A DNA stretch of 64,000 nt. Source: Planctomycetota bacterium. Its GTDB lineage: Bacteria > Planctomycetota > Planctomycetia > Planctomycetales > Planctomycetaceae. The stretch covers positions 124,001 through 188,000 of the forward strand of contig QQVO01000076.1 in the NCBI GenBank assembly GCA_003388505.1. Direction: 5' to 3'. Positions 1 through 9,261 of the stretch are shown piece after piece (positions within the stretch are counted from its first letter, which is position 1; every line of letters begins with the position of its first letter). Below the pieces are notes generated by a model. It was not told the DNA's origin. It ran no database searches and was given only the letters and a program-made list of their open reading frames with translations. The translations under genes and the position numbers were made by a program.

Positions 1-708
1 CATCCGTTCATTCTCGCGGGCCGACTCGGGACGCAGCGCGTTGAGGAATTTTCCCGGCTCATAGGAGAGCGATTCCACCCGGCAGGCCATCGGCACCCGG
101 TTGATGTGCACGTTGAAGATCGACAGGAAGATCCCCACTTTCAGCGCCGGGCCTCCGATGGACTCATCGTGCTCCAATTCCTCGATCTCGACAATCTTTC
201 CATCGGCCGGAGAAACGACCACGCCCTCTCCCGTGGGAATCCGCCGCGGCGGATCGCGAAAGAACCACACGATCAGGCCGCCGATCACCAGCAGCACGAC
301 GGCGTCGATCCCGAAGAACCAGCCCCACGCTCCCCGCGCGCCGAGTCCGAACAGCGCCCACAGGCAGAACGCGGCCGGGACGAACGTCAGCAGGGAGAAC
401 ACGAGCAACTCGGCAAGTCCCACTCGGGCGAACGGCAGCCGGTCGCGCCAGGCGAACGGGTCGTCTTTGGTCTCCCAGTGGTAGCCGCCCAGATTGCGGA
501 AAAACTTGACGTCCCTGGGATCGAACACCGGATGCGGGCAGACGTTCTCACTCCCCTTGCGCGTCCGTTCCATCCGCTGGATGTAACCCCGTCGGAAGAC
601 CCACAGATACCACCGCCGCACGCAGCCCCACGCGAGTTCGAGCCGCATCACGATTCCACCGCCCGGCTGGATTGACGTGATGCGCGGGTCTGTCTGCGGG
701 CTGGCCAT
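1..708 (-). CDS. psd: Phosphatidylserine decarboxylase, C-terminus cut by window edge
   Basis: Decarboxylates phosphatidylserine to phosphatidylethanolamine at the membrane. The visible 236 residues start at ATG 708 and remain open at position 1. After a charged N-terminus, a hydrophobic hairpin (about residues 85-125) leads into the family core: WFFRDPPRRIP, then VVSPADGKI, GPALKVGIFLSIFNVHINR and YEPGKFLNA. The HINR region carries the conserved histidine of the family. The LGST-type serine self-cleavage site that would generate the pyruvoyl group lies outside the window, so activity cannot be judged. The N-terminal extension of about 75 residues before the first membrane segment is longer than in the short archaetidylserine-decarboxylase type. 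It is co-directional with the FxsA gene upstream, separated by 209 bases of repeat DNA. Confidence 0.9.
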   Translation of the reverse strand, partial: MASPQTDPRITSIQPGGGIVMRLELAWGCVRRWYLWVFRRGYIQRMERTRKGSENVCPHPVFDPRDVKFFRNLGGYHWETKDDPFAWRDRLPFARVGLAELLVFSLLTFVPAAFCLWALFGLGARGAWGWFFGIDAVVLLVIGGLIVWFFRDPPRRIPTGEGVVVSPADGKIVEIEELEHDESIGGPALKVGIFLSIFNVHINRVPMACRVESLSYEPGKFLNALRPESARENERM

Positions 709-773
709 GGTGCTGGAATCGGGGTCCGGTAGGAGTCGATGGATGGATGTTGTTCGCAACGCGATTGTAGCCA

Positions 774-868
774 GGTCAGTTCCACACAACTCGGCCGGGA
801 CCCGGCGTCGAGGAAACGGGCCCAGGGGATTCTCGAACAGAACACGGATTTTCGCGGATTCTCGTCCT
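774..868 (+). repeat. Dispersed repeat R1, partial copy
   Basis: Begins GTCAGTTCCACACAACTCGG and runs through a GGGATTCTCGAACAG block to ACACGGATTTTCGCGGATTC. It matches the left third of the fuller copy at 45016-45312 and, in reverse, 8981-9236. The copy stops where a different repeat (852-926) begins. Confidence 0.7.
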
Positions 869-926
869 AGACAGCCCAAACACCGCTCGACGCGGACACA
901 TGGTAAAGCAATTTGCACTAACCATC
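852..926 (+). repeat. 75-base repeat, copy 1
   Basis: Contains CCGCTCGACGCGGACACA followed by an AGCAATTT block. It matches 31724-31799 at roughly 80 percent by eye. It overlaps the end of the R1 fragment, so the two repeats are joined here. It lies just past the fxsA stop codon. Confidence 0.6.
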
Positions 927-1382
927 ACGTTGAATCATGTCGTGCGGTCTCTCGGCGGTTGAACTGTCGATCACCCGGCCGCTCCGGATCTGAATCGTCC
1001 CGCGCACCCAGCGGCTGAACAGCCGCCGATAGCCGCGGCGGCTTGCCGGAATGAGGAAGCTGAAACCAAGGGCGTCTGTCAGCAGTCCCGGTGTCAGCAA
1101 GAGGACGGCGCCCGTCAGAATCAGGACTCCGTCCAGCAACTCCTGGCCCGGAAACTTTCCCTGATTCATTCGCATCCGCAGTTCGTTCAGAACATTCAGC
1201 CCCTGCCTGCGGGCAAGCGCTGCTCCGAGGATTCCCGTACAAGCGATCGTGCCGACAGTCAGCAGAAGCCCGGTCCCGCCCCCCCATTGCGAAGCAATTG
1301 CATGATGGAACTGAAGCAGGATGACCAGTTCCAGCACCGGCACGAGAGTCAGCAGGGCAATCAGAATCAGCAAAGTGCGCAT
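918..1382 (-). CDS. fxsA: FxsA family membrane protein
   Basis: A 154-residue FxsA-family cytoplasmic-membrane protein. Escherichia coli FxsA is known for suppressing phage T7 exclusion by the F plasmid; the normal cellular role of the family is unclear. The start is placed at ATG 1382 because MRTLLILIALLTLVPVLEL is the classic first membrane segment with the family's P-x-x-E motif. The upstream reading frame is arginine-rich shadow sequence. Further hydrophobic segments lie at about residues 33-58 and 76-105, including the GxLLLTPGLLTDALGF motif diagnostic of the family. The basic C-terminal tail is probably cytoplasmic. No strong ribosome site is visible. Confidence 0.85.
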   Translation of the reverse strand: MRTLLILIALLTLVPVLELVILLQFHHAIASQWGGGTGLLLTVGTIACTGILGAALARRQGLNVLNELRMRMNQGKFPGQELLDGVLILTGAVLLLTPGLLTDALGFSFLIPASRRGYRRLFSRWVRGTIQIRSGRVIDSSTAERPHDMIQRDG

Positions 1383-1555
1383 CAGATTAACTGGTTGCCT
1401 GCCAGGCGAGTGTCGCGTCGGAAAGGCTGGTTTGGGCCGCAATCGGCCGGAATGCTTTCGCGGAAACCGGCAGCCGCTCTCGCGCGACCGACACACAGGT
1501 GAACGGTCGCACTGAGCGAGAGCCTACAGCAGTGTACGCGACTCGCCCCGGCAGG

Positions 1556-1885
1556 TCACACCCCTTGACGCGGCGTCGGCTTGCAGGAGCAGCGCAGTTC
1601 CCGCGACTCCTCTCCATCGCCCGCGATGCGCAGAGTCGTGTCGGTGGGGGCTTCAATCCGCATCCAGACGTGCTGAGGATCGATCGTCCTCACGGAGAGG
1701 GCGATCGGCCCCTGACACTGCGGGACTTCCAACCGCGCAGGCTTCCGGCCGACACGGCAGACGTGGCCGATCACCGACCGGGTCTTGTTTCCCAGCGTCG
1801 CGATCAACAGTCCGACCACAACAATGGCTGCCGAGGCAATCAACAGCGGAGCGTACGGCATCATGTCGGTGAGTAAGTTCTGCAT
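1556..1885 (-). CDS. Small single-pass membrane protein of unknown function
   Basis: I do not recognise the family. The 109-residue product starts at ATG 1885 after GAGAGAAT. It has one hydrophobic segment (about residues 12-30, PLLIASAAIVVVGLLIATLG), then a soluble part with predicted beta character (ARLEVPQCQGPIALSVRTID, WMRIEA) and a C-terminus containing CSC. The soluble half could be a small OB- or NfeD-like beta domain, which is only a guess. It lies between the diadenylate cyclase and fxsA on the same strand, so it may be co-transcribed with them. The longer open frame to 2065 is arginine-rich and unlikely to be translated. Confidence 0.55.
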   Translation of the reverse strand: MQNLLTDMMPYAPLLIASAAIVVVGLLIATLGNKTRSVIGHVCRVGRKPARLEVPQCQGPIALSVRTIDPQHVWMRIEAPTDTTLRIAGDGEESRELRCSCKPTPRQGV

Positions 1886-2151
1886 GATTCTCTCACTGTG
1901 GGTGTGTTGGCGCACGGCGTCGATGTTGCAAGCAGCGTGCCGCATTCTTGCCGGTTGCGTATCATCAGACGTCACAACCAGTTCCGCTGAAAGAGGCCGA
2001 AATCGGCCGGGCCGGCCGCATCGTCCCCGGTTCCTCGCAGATCGCCCTGAGCGATCATCGAGCACGCCGTCGCCGGAAGCTCAGCACCGGTAAATGCCGC
2101 GAACGCAGGGGCGGCCCCGGTGGCGGCTGAGAACAATCACCGCCTCTCGCC

Positions 2152-3372
2152 TCAGTTCTTCCCGTCTTCTGGCGCCGCAGTTTCCCCAGTGGGTTGCCGC
2201 TCCATGCCGACGCGGATGTACTGCGGACGCACTTCGACAACCGTCAATCCCTCGGGCAATCCATCGAGGTCCTCCGGATCGACGAAGACGTACTTCCTGC
2301 CCCCGGGCGGTGGAAGCTGAACCGACTGGCGGATTTTCTCCGGGTTGAGGAGGCTGAACGCGTTCGGAGAGCCGGACAACGTCACTTCAACCGTTTGGGA
2401 ACTCGGCCGGCTCACCATCCATCCTTCCGGAGCGCCGGCGAAAGCCAGGGGAATGTCGAGGGTTTGCTGGACGACTTCGACGCTGCGCGTTGCGAACGGC
2501 ATCCAGAGGATGACCGAGACGATGACGGCCACCCCCGCCGTTGCCCATTCTTTCACGGAGACGACTTTCGACCACGATCTTCGCTCAGCGAGATCGCGGT
2601 CGTCGACGAATTGCGCATACAGCGTGCGACATTCCGTCGCAGACGACAGTTCCCGCAATCGACCGTGCTCGGCGACGGCGATCGTGCCCCGCTCCTCGGA
2701 AACAGCGAAGACGAGTGCGTCGCAGCGTTCGCTGAGCCCCAGCGCCGCCGCGTGCCGGGTGCCCCGTTCGCCGAGTTCATCGAGATCGCCGGTCAGCGGC
2801 AGATGGGCGGCGAACCGTTCGATCTTGTCTCCAAGAATAATGACGGCGCCATCGTGCGCGGGAGACTTCCGGTTGAAGAGGCTCAGGAGCAGGGGGACGC
2901 TCACCCGGCCTCTCAGCAACACGCCCCCATTGACGTGCCGGCCGATTGGCTCCCGGCCCTGGAGCACGATCAGTGCTCCAGTCTTCGCTTGCGCCATCTT
3001 GGCGAGCGCTTCAATCAAGCTTCCAATCAGCGATTCCTCGCGTTCTCCGCCGACTGCCTTCCAGCTTCGCCGGGACATCAGGCGTTCGATGCCGGCCCGC
3101 ACGTCCTCCTGGTAGACGATCAGGAATCCCAGCAGCAGCGCCGTCATTCCCACCTGAAACAGAGCCAGCGTGAGGTAAAGATTGAGCCACTGGGACGCCT
3201 GATAGATAATCAGGACCGCCGCCACCAGGGCCACGGCGCTGTACGTTCCGCGTCGCCGCAGCCACGCCAGGGCGACGTAGAGCAGGCAGGCCACCAGCGC
3301 GATATCCAACAGATCCGCCGGACGCATCGCGCGGGAGATCTCTGCCCACATCAATGAAAGCGATTCACGCAC
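2152..3372 (-). CDS. cdaA: Diadenylate cyclase (CdaA type) fused to a YbbR/CdaR-like domain
   Basis: Predicted to make c-di-AMP from two ATP at the inner membrane. Three N-terminal membrane segments (about residues 20-38, 45-60, 66-87) precede a DisA_N catalytic domain (about 100-260) with HDGAVII (DGA at 174-176). The second motif reads GTRHAAALGLSE, so the usual RHR is RHA at 206-208. A fourth hydrophobic segment (276-292) then leads to about 100 residues resembling one YbbR repeat (about 297-395). In Firmicutes CdaA and its regulator CdaR (TM plus YbbR repeats) are separate neighbouring proteins, so this is a one-chain version. The topology is consistent: catalytic part inside, YbbR part outside. 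The start is GTG 3372; ATG 3351 is an alternative that loses seven residues. Confidence 0.9.
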   Translation of the reverse strand: MRESLSLMWAEISRAMRPADLLDIALVACLLYVALAWLRRRGTYSAVALVAAVLIIYQASQWLNLYLTLALFQVGMTALLLGFLIVYQEDVRAGIERLMSRRSWKAVGGEREESLIGSLIEALAKMAQAKTGALIVLQGREPIGRHVNGGVLLRGRVSVPLLLSLFNRKSPAHDGAVIILGDKIERFAAHLPLTGDLDELGERGTRHAAALGLSERCDALVFAVSEERGTIAVAEHGRLRELSSATECRTLYAQFVDDRDLAERRSWSKVVSVKEWATAGVAVIVSVILWMPFATRSVEVVQQTLDIPLAFAGAPEGWMVSRPSSQTVEVTLSGSPNAFSLLNPEKIRQSVQLPPPGGRKYVFVDPEDLDGLPEGLTVVEVRPQYIRVGMERQPTGETAAPEDGKN

Positions 3373-3706
3373 GCGTCATCCGCCATGCACTGCTTCGGCT
3401 TGATCCGACCCGGGTTCTCTTGCAAACACCGTCTGCCGCTGCCGACCGAATGCATGATAGCTTCTCGAAGACGGCGAGGAACGCTCGATTCACGCGGCGG
3501 TGATTCATCGATTCCAACCGCCGCGTACGTCGACACCGCGGAGAACATCGCCGTCGTCAACGGCGCATCGCGCGATTCCGAACCGCCCCTACCGCCCGTC
3601 ATGCGAAAACGTTCGGCTTTTCGCATTGCACGAGAGTTGATAGCATGCCGTTGAGCGGTGAGAGATCGGTCCGAATCGCGATTGAGTCCGACCAACAACT
3701 CACAAC
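3373..3706. other. Intergenic stretch upstream of cdaA and tRNA-Gln
   Basis: No gene, hairpin or repeat could be supported here. It must contain the cdaA promoter (minus) and the tRNA promoter (plus), but no clear -35/-10 pair is recognised. Confidence 0.4.
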
Positions 3707-3776
3707 TGCCCGGTGGTGTAACGGTAGCACGAATGACTCTGGATCATTTAGTCTAGGTTCAAATCCTAGCCGGGCA
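3707..3776 (+). tRNA. tRNA-Gln(CUG)
   Basis: A complete cloverleaf. Acceptor TGCCCGG pairs with CCGGGCA (7 bp). The anticodon stem is AATGA/TCATT with loop CTCTGGA, giving anticodon CTG at 3739-3741. The T stem is CTAGG/CCTAG around TTCAAAT. The D arm has a GTG/CAC stem. CCA is not encoded; ATTTT follows. Confidence 0.95.
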
Positions 3777-4012
3777 ATTTTACAAGTGCTTTCGGGAAAA
3801 AGGGTTATGGCTTCCGGCGGAGATCGGCCGGCCGGCCCGAGACGCTCGTGCTGCGGACTTGCTCCGCGTGGCGGAACGGGAGAAACGCGGGGGCAATCTC
3901 CTGGAGGGATCGCCTGAGTGGTCCGTCGATCCATGATTCTGGAGTTCGGCGCATCGTCTTCCAGCGCGTCGACCTTCCGAACACCTCCGCCGACCGACCG
4001 GGACTCCAACTC

Positions 4013-5086
4013 TTGAAGACTTTGCTTGTCACCGGCAGCAGCGGCCTCGTCGGATCGGAGGCAGTCGAGTACTTCGACCGCTTGGGATGGCGCGTGCACG
4101 GCGTTGACAACAATCTGCGGAGGGAGTTTTTCGGCCCGGACGGAGACACGAACTGGAATCTGGCGCGGCTGCGCGAGGCAACAACGCAGTTCCAGCATCA
4201 CGACCTGGACATCCGCGACCGTGCAGCCGTATCCCGCATTTTCCGGGAGATCGAGTTCGACTTCGTGATCCACGCGGCGGCTCAGCCGTCTCACGATCTG
4301 GCGGCTCGCCGTCCCTTTGACGATTTCGACGTGAACGCCGTGGGCACGATGAATCTGCTGGAAGCCACACGGTCCCACCGGCCGGAAGCGGTGTTCTGCT
4401 TCTTAAGCACAAACAAGGTCTACGGCGACTCCCCCAACGAGTTGCCGCTGGTGGAACTGGAGACTCGCTGGGATTACGCGAATCCCGAACACCGGGACGG
4501 GATCGATGAGACGTGCCGGATCGACCGCACTCTGCACAGCCTGTTCGGAGCGAGCAAGGTCGCGGCCGACATTATGGTCCAGGAGTATGGACGATACTTC
4601 GGAATGAAGACGGCCTGCTTCCGGGGAGGCTGTCTGACCGGATCGCAGCACAGTGCCGTTGAATTGCACGGGTTTCTCGCTTACGTGATGCGGGCGACGG
4701 CGGAGGGGCGAACCTACCGGGTGTACGGCTACCAGGGAAAACAGGTCCGCGACAACATTCACGCCTTCGACGTTTGCCGTGCGCTGCACGCCTTTTACGA
4801 GAATCCGCGTCCCGGAGAGGTCTACAACATCGGCGGCGGGCGGGCGAACAGCGTGTCGGTACTGGAGGCGATCGACCGGGCGGAACAGGCGCTCGGCAGG
4901 CGGCTGAAGCGAACCTACGAGCCGCAGAACCGTGTGGGCGATCACATCTGCTATATCAGCAATCTGGGCAAACTGCAGTCGCACTTTCCCGGCTGGTCGA
5001 TCACGCGATCTCTCGACGACATTTACAACGAAATGGCGGAAGCCTTGCAGGCCGGGAAGAGGCCGAGCGCGGGGGCGGGTGAATGA
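4013..5086 (+). CDS. NAD-dependent nucleotide-sugar epimerase, CDP-paratose 2-epimerase-like
   Basis: An extended short-chain dehydrogenase that probably epimerises or modifies an NDP-sugar for glycan synthesis. The chain opens directly on the Rossmann strand, [16 protein letters not shown], which fixes the start at TTG 4013; no in-frame ATG or GTG lies between it and the distant GTG 3848. The NAD-binding GxxGxxG is at about residues 8-14. The catalytic position reads LFGASK, so the usual YxxxK tyrosine is phenylalanine; I recall this as a feature of a subfamily rather than a mutation. The KQVRDNIHA and VYNIGGG motifs near the C-terminus match CDP-tyvelose/paratose epimerases. It overlaps the next gene by ATGA, so translation is probably coupled. 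Confidence 0.85.
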   Translation: MKTLLVTGSSGLVGSEAVEYFDRLGWRVHGVDNNLRREFFGPDGDTNWNLARLREATTQFQHHDLDIRDRAAVSRIFREIEFDFVIHAAAQPSHDLAARRPFDDFDVNAVGTMNLLEATRSHRPEAVFCFLSTNKVYGDSPNELPLVELETRWDYANPEHRDGIDETCRIDRTLHSLFGASKVAADIMVQEYGRYFGMKTACFRGGCLTGSQHSAVELHGFLAYVMRATAEGRTYRVYGYQGKQVRDNIHAFDVCRALHAFYENPRPGEVYNIGGGRANSVSVLEAIDRAEQALGRRLKRTYEPQNRVGDHICYISNLGKLQSHFPGWSITRSLDDIYNEMAEALQAGKRPSAGAGE

Positions 5087-6180
5087 CGACGAGCGCCGAG
5101 GCTACTGCTCCCACGATCTTGATCACGGGCGGCGCCGGGTTCGTCGGGGCGAGCTTCGCCATCGCGTTTCGCGAGCGGGATCCGCGGCAGCGAGTGATTG
5201 CCTTTGATAATCTGCGGCGTCGAGGAAGTGAACTCGCGCTGCCGCGGTTGCGACGGCACGGGGTCGAATTCGTCCATGGCGACGTGCGAAATCCCGAAGA
5301 TCTCGCCGGAATCGGGAACTTCGATTTGCTCATCGACTGTTCGGCGGAGCCGTCGGCTCTGGCGGGCGCGACCGGATCGCCGTTGCCGGTTCTCAATATC
5401 AACCTGCTCGGCACGCTGAACTGCGCGGAGGCCGCGCGGGCCTGCGGGGCGCGTGTGCTGTTCCTTTCGACCAGCCGGGTCTACCCGATTGCGCGGCTGA
5501 ACGGCGTGCCCTTTGTCGAAGAAGAGACCCGGTTTTGCTGGACGCCGGAGGAAGAATTTCCCGGAGTCACGCAGGCCGGCATCTCCGAAGAATGTCCGCT
5601 CGATGGGCCGCGGTCATTCTACGGGACCAGCAAGCTGGCAAGCGAAATGATCTTGCAGGAGTACGGCCATGCCTATGGTCTGCCGGTCCTGATTAATCGT
5701 TGCGGCGTCCTGGCCGGGCCCGGGCAACTGGGCCGCGTCGATCAGGGCGTGGTCACGCTCTGGGTCGCTCATCACTATTTCGAGCGTCCGCTGCGTTACA
5801 TCGGCTTTGGCGGCGGTGGAAAACAGGTCCGCGACGTGCTTCACGTCCAGGATCTGTTTGACCTGGTCGTCGAGCAGTTGGACCGCGACGACATCTGGGA
5901 CGGACGGGTCTACAACATCGGCGGAGGAGTGGAACAATCCGTGTCGCTCCTGGAACTCACACAACTCTGCCGGCAGGCGACCGGGAAGCAGGTTCCGATC
6001 GGAGCAGTTCCCGAGACGCATCCGTTTGACGTGCGGATTTACACGTCCGATCTGACGAAAGTCTCTCGCGATCTTGAGTGGCGTCCACAGCAATCGCCCG
6101 AGACGATCGTTACAGAAATCCACGAGTGGATTGCGGCGGATGAGGCGACGCTGGAACCGATTCTGATTCCAGACGCATGA
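5083..6180 (+). CDS. NAD-dependent nucleotide-sugar epimerase/dehydratase, paralogue of the preceding gene
   Basis: A 365-residue extended SDR. The Rossmann motif [14 protein letters not shown] lies near residue 12, and the catalytic motif SFYGTSK is intact here, unlike in its neighbour. [16 protein letters not shown] and VYNIGGG repeat the layout of the upstream paralogue. The two may form a heteromer or act in sequence on the same NDP-sugar; this is inferred from adjacency and similar length. The start ATG 5083 overlaps the previous stop by four bases, and its own stop overlaps the glycosyltransferase start in the same ATGA arrangement, which is strong evidence for one operon. Confidence 0.85.
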   Translation: MTTSAEATAPTILITGGAGFVGASFAIAFRERDPRQRVIAFDNLRRRGSELALPRLRRHGVEFVHGDVRNPEDLAGIGNFDLLIDCSAEPSALAGATGSPLPVLNINLLGTLNCAEAARACGARVLFLSTSRVYPIARLNGVPFVEEETRFCWTPEEEFPGVTQAGISEECPLDGPRSFYGTSKLASEMILQEYGHAYGLPVLINRCGVLAGPGQLGRVDQGVVTLWVAHHYFERPLRYIGFGGGGKQVRDVLHVQDLFDLVVEQLDRDDIWDGRVYNIGGGVEQSVSLLELTQLCRQATGKQVPIGAVPETHPFDVRIYTSDLTKVSRDLEWRPQQSPETIVTEIHEWIAADEATLEPILIPDA

Positions 6181-6971
6181 CCAGACCCGATCAGAACAAC
6201 GTCGCGGAATTGCAACCGGGCAACGAACAGGCCGGTGTGTTTCTCTCGGTGGTGATCCCCGCCCACAACGAGGAGGGATGCGTTCGCGAGACCGTCGAAT
6301 CGATCCTCGCGGCGTTTGCAGAACGGAACATCGCGGATTGCGAGATCCTTGTCATCAATGACAACAGCACCGATGGAACAGAGAAAGTCCTCCAGTCCCT
6401 CGCAAACAGCCACCCTCAAGTGCGGTACATCAATAACGACCCGCCGCACGGCTTCGGTTTCGCGGTCCGTCGCGGACTCAATGAATTTCGCGGCGAGTGC
6501 GTCTGCATCATGATGGCGGACCTTTCGGACTCCCCGGAAGATCTCCTCCGCTATTACGACGCTCTCAAGAACGGCGCCGAGTGCGTCTTCGGATCGCGTT
6601 TCATCAAAGGCGCCAGGGTGATCGACTATCCGAAACTGAAGCTCTACGTCAACCGGCTGGCGAACTGGTTCATCAAAGTCCTGTTCGGACTGCGCCACAA
6701 CGACATTACCAACGCCTTCAAGGCGTATCGCAGGGACGTGATCGACGGCCTCCGTCCAATCGTCTCCCATCACTTCAACCTCACGGTCGAACTGCCGCTC
6801 AAGGCGATCATTCGCGGCTACCAATACGAGACGATTCCGATCTCATGGCGCAATCGGCGCGTCGGTTCCTCCAAGCTCCAGATGAGAGAGATGGGCAGCC
6901 GCTACCTGTTTATCGTCTTGTACGCCCTCCTCGAAAAGCTGCTCGCCAAGGGCGACTACTATCGCCGGTAG
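6177..6971 (+). CDS. Family 2 glycosyltransferase, dolichyl-phosphate mannose synthase-like
   Basis: A 264-residue GT-A fold transferase, likely moving a sugar from a nucleotide donor to a polyprenyl phosphate. It shows SVVIPAHNEEG (about residues 24-34), the donor-binding VINDNSTDGT (about 59-68), MMADLSDSPE (the DxD-like acidic motif), FGSRFIKGA, and RRVGSSKLQM late in the chain as in DPM1/GtrB proteins. There is no C-terminal pair of membrane helices, so it probably associates peripherally. It is the last gene of the operon with the two epimerases, suggesting they supply its donor. The GT39-like gene facing it could use the lipid-linked sugar; that link is inference. Confidence 0.85.
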   Translation: MTRPDQNNVAELQPGNEQAGVFLSVVIPAHNEEGCVRETVESILAAFAERNIADCEILVINDNSTDGTEKVLQSLANSHPQVRYINNDPPHGFGFAVRRGLNEFRGECVCIMMADLSDSPEDLLRYYDALKNGAECVFGSRFIKGARVIDYPKLKLYVNRLANWFIKVLFGLRHNDITNAFKAYRRDVIDGLRPIVSHHFNLTVELPLKAIIRGYQYETIPISWRNRRVGSSKLQMREMGSRYLFIVLYALLEKLLAKGDYYRR

Positions 6972-7058
6972 CTGACTCGGCGGGGGAAGTTCCGAGAATC
7001 GGCGTCTTCCAACTGTTCGAGACCGGTTCGAGCGTCCTCATCAGTCGCAACCGCAGCT

Positions 7059-8609
7059 TCAGGGATCCCCGTCCGAGTTGTCATCCGAGTTGGCCTCGGA
7101 AACCTCTTCGAGAGAAGGCTCGTAAACCTCCGCGTAGCAGGCAAACAGGTCGTCTTTCGCCCCGAAACGCGAGACAAGCGTTGTGCCGAGTCGGTCAGGC
7201 AGATCGTTGTCGAAACCGTATCGGGCCACTATCAATTTGTCGAAATCGAACTGACCGACTTCGAAATACCGCTCCGCCTCCACGCCCAGAATCACGTTGC
7301 GATGCAACAGCCACGCATCGAACACATAGGCGGGATCGACGGCCAGGCGTTCCTCCTGCGGGAACCGTTCCATCAGCAGGCGCGTGAACCGCCGGCTGTC
7401 ATAGTTCGGGTCGTTCCAATGCCGAACATGGGCGACCCAGGTGCGCAGTCCGAGCCCGGGAAGCATCACCAGAACGGCCGCCGACCAGACGACTGCCCGA
7501 TATCGCAGCCGCCGAAATAACAGTTCGGAGAGACGGGAGAGCGTCCCGGCGACGCAAATCATCACCAGTGCGCCCGGGTAGCACCAATATCCCTTCGAGG
7601 CATGCAGCCCGAGGCAGGCGACCATGAGGTAAAGCGAGGAGAACGTGAGCCACGCCAGCAGAACGGTTCCCGGCGACCGGCGTCGCACGGCGTCCCACGC
7701 AATGAACACCAGACCCGCCAGCATGAGCAGACCCTGCCACGTTCCGGTGCGCTCCCCCACGAGCTCAACCTGGTGCGGCAGGTAAGGCCACGGCCAGAGA
7801 ATCCGCCACAGCGTCCCGGGCTCCGGCCGGTCGAACACGTTGTCGATGAACTGGTGCCGAAAGGCGTCTGTGTCCATCAGGATCAGCGGCAGCCAGGCCG
7901 AGAGGACGATGAGTGCAGCGGCTGTGAGAAGGGCCCCATGCAGCAGCGATCGCCTCCAGTCCGGGCTGCGCCACATCACCCACACGCCGATCTGGAGGCA
8001 AAACACAATCGCGAACGGATGCGTGAGCAATCCCAGGCCGCACAGGACTCCCGACGAGACCAGCCGCAGAAGCGTTGGCCGGCGCGACCAGTTCAAGGTC
8101 GCGCAGAGCGCTGCGAGGCCGAACATGCCGCACAACATGTCCGGACGAGCCATTGTCGCCGGGAAGTAGAAGACCCGCGAAAGCGAATACAGCGCGGCCG
8201 CAGCCACGGCCGTCGTTTCGTCGCCAACCAGCATTAGCGCCAGTCGGTAGACGAGCCAGATTGCCACGAGACCCGCGATCGCTGACGGCAGGCGAGCCGT
8301 TCCGAATCCCGGCGGCAGCACATGAAAACACGGCGCCTGAGCATAGAAAAACGCGGGGGGCAAGGCCGTCAAAACCTGATCCGCTTTGTAGAAGACGCTC
8401 TCCCGGCGGCGCTCCGGAGCATACGGGACGCGCGGCACGCCTTCCGTCGCGATGGTGAAACCCGGAACCGAAAACCAGTCCTCATCCTGCCCCCCGGACT
8501 GGCGATACATCAGCGGGACGCGCAGCACAAGAAAGCAACTCGCGACGACAAACAGCGAACACAACGCGGCGCGTTTCGATTTCAATCGAGCACTCTCAAC
8601 CGGATGCAA
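7059..8609 (-). CDS. GT39/ArnT-like integral membrane glycosyltransferase
   Basis: A polytopic 516-residue protein of the GT-C type, which transfers a sugar from a lipid-phosphate donor outside the membrane. After the first segment (about residues 14-33) an acidic DED (42-44) in the first outer loop matches the catalytic acidic pair of this fold. About ten further hydrophobic segments follow to about residue 395, then a soluble domain of about 120 residues ending in an acidic tail (SEANSDDNSDGDP). The start is TTG 8609, preceded by GAGGGAGAAG at a good distance. It converges on the GT2 gene with an 87-base gap. The acceptor is unknown. Confidence 0.8.
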   Translation of the reverse strand: MHPVESARLKSKRAALCSLFVVASCFLVLRVPLMYRQSGGQDEDWFSVPGFTIATEGVPRVPYAPERRRESVFYKADQVLTALPPAFFYAQAPCFHVLPPGFGTARLPSAIAGLVAIWLVYRLALMLVGDETTAVAAAALYSLSRVFYFPATMARPDMLCGMFGLAALCATLNWSRRPTLLRLVSSGVLCGLGLLTHPFAIVFCLQIGVWVMWRSPDWRRSLLHGALLTAAALIVLSAWLPLILMDTDAFRHQFIDNVFDRPEPGTLWRILWPWPYLPHQVELVGERTGTWQGLLMLAGLVFIAWDAVRRRSPGTVLLAWLTFSSLYLMVACLGLHASKGYWCYPGALVMICVAGTLSRLSELLFRRLRYRAVVWSAAVLVMLPGLGLRTWVAHVRHWNDPNYDSRRFTRLLMERFPQEERLAVDPAYVFDAWLLHRNVILGVEAERYFEVGQFDFDKLIVARYGFDNDLPDRLGTTLVSRFGAKDDLFACYAEVYEPSLEEVSEANSDDNSDGDP

Positions 8610-8786
8610 AAACTTCTCCCTCTTCAGATCCGCGAGTCGCTATGGCGGTGCGTGAGCGTAGCACGATGTTTCGCAGCCTGCATCCGTCGCTCTCGCACCG
8701 GCCTGACGGGTTCGATCACCCCGACGCAGGACCCACAAAGTTGGGGCACACGGTGCATCCCAGCGCGGCCTCCGGCCGCAAACAAT

Positions 8787-8812
8787 GTAGCCGACTCGCT
8801 CCGCCGAGTCGG
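8787..8812 (+). repeat. REP-like hairpin with GTAG base
   Basis: GTAG at 8787-8790 is followed by CCGACTCG (8791-8798), loop CTCCGC, then CGAGTCGG (8805-8812): an 8-bp perfect stem. A second hairpin, GCGGCC-TCC-GGCCGC, lies just upstream at about 8765-8779. See the finding on REP families. Confidence 0.65.
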
Positions 8813-8980
8813 CTGTCCAGAACGTGGAACTTGCTGCACGCGAAATTCGCGCGCCACGCGAAGATTCTCACCGTGAGTTGTACAGAGTTGCTACGATGAG
8901 CTTGATCAGTGCCTTGCGCGGAACTGCTCCAAGATGCACCGAGTGGATGCAACCGAGTGGTTCGCCGATTCAGATGTTTG

Positions 8981-9236
8981 GGATTGAGTGACTCTCCGAG
9001 TGATTCGAATGGAAGGCGGATGACCACGGATCGGGCCGATTTTCGCTGATGGCTTTCTATGGGGTGCAGAGTATTCACGCATGGGTCGATGCGATCTCGT
9101 CGCTGCCGCGTCTGGAAGGAATTCCCCACAGAATCCGTACTGATCCGCCAAGTCCGCGAAAATCTGTGTCCTGTTCGAGAATCCCCGGGGCCCGGTTTAT
9201 CGGGGCCGGGTCCCAGCCGACTTGTGTGTAACTGAC
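8981..9236 (-). repeat. Dispersed repeat R1, near-complete copy
   Basis: Read in reverse it starts GTCAGTTACACACAAGTCGG and ends GACTCTCCGAATC-like, matching the 45016-45312 copy along its length with some gaps. It fills most of the 650-base gap between the GT39 gene and the sulfatase fusion. The rest of that gap (8610-8980) holds only the hairpins noted at 8765-8812. Confidence 0.7.
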
Positions 9237-9255
9237 AGCCCTGACAGGGCACGAG
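9237..9255 (+). promoter_or_regulatory. GCCCT-hairpin just upstream of a start codon
   Basis: GCCCT-GAC-AGGGC (9238-9250) followed by ACGAG, the GAG of which forms part of the ribosome site for ATG 9262. The same hairpin plus ACGAG precedes ATG 26627. A degenerate version is at 40927-40944. Confidence 0.45.
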
Positions 9256-9261
9256 GCTCCT

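Noticed and set aside
3599-4378. 259-codon minus-strand frame across the tRNA
   Set aside because: It would read through tRNA-Gln and oppose the well-supported epimerase gene.
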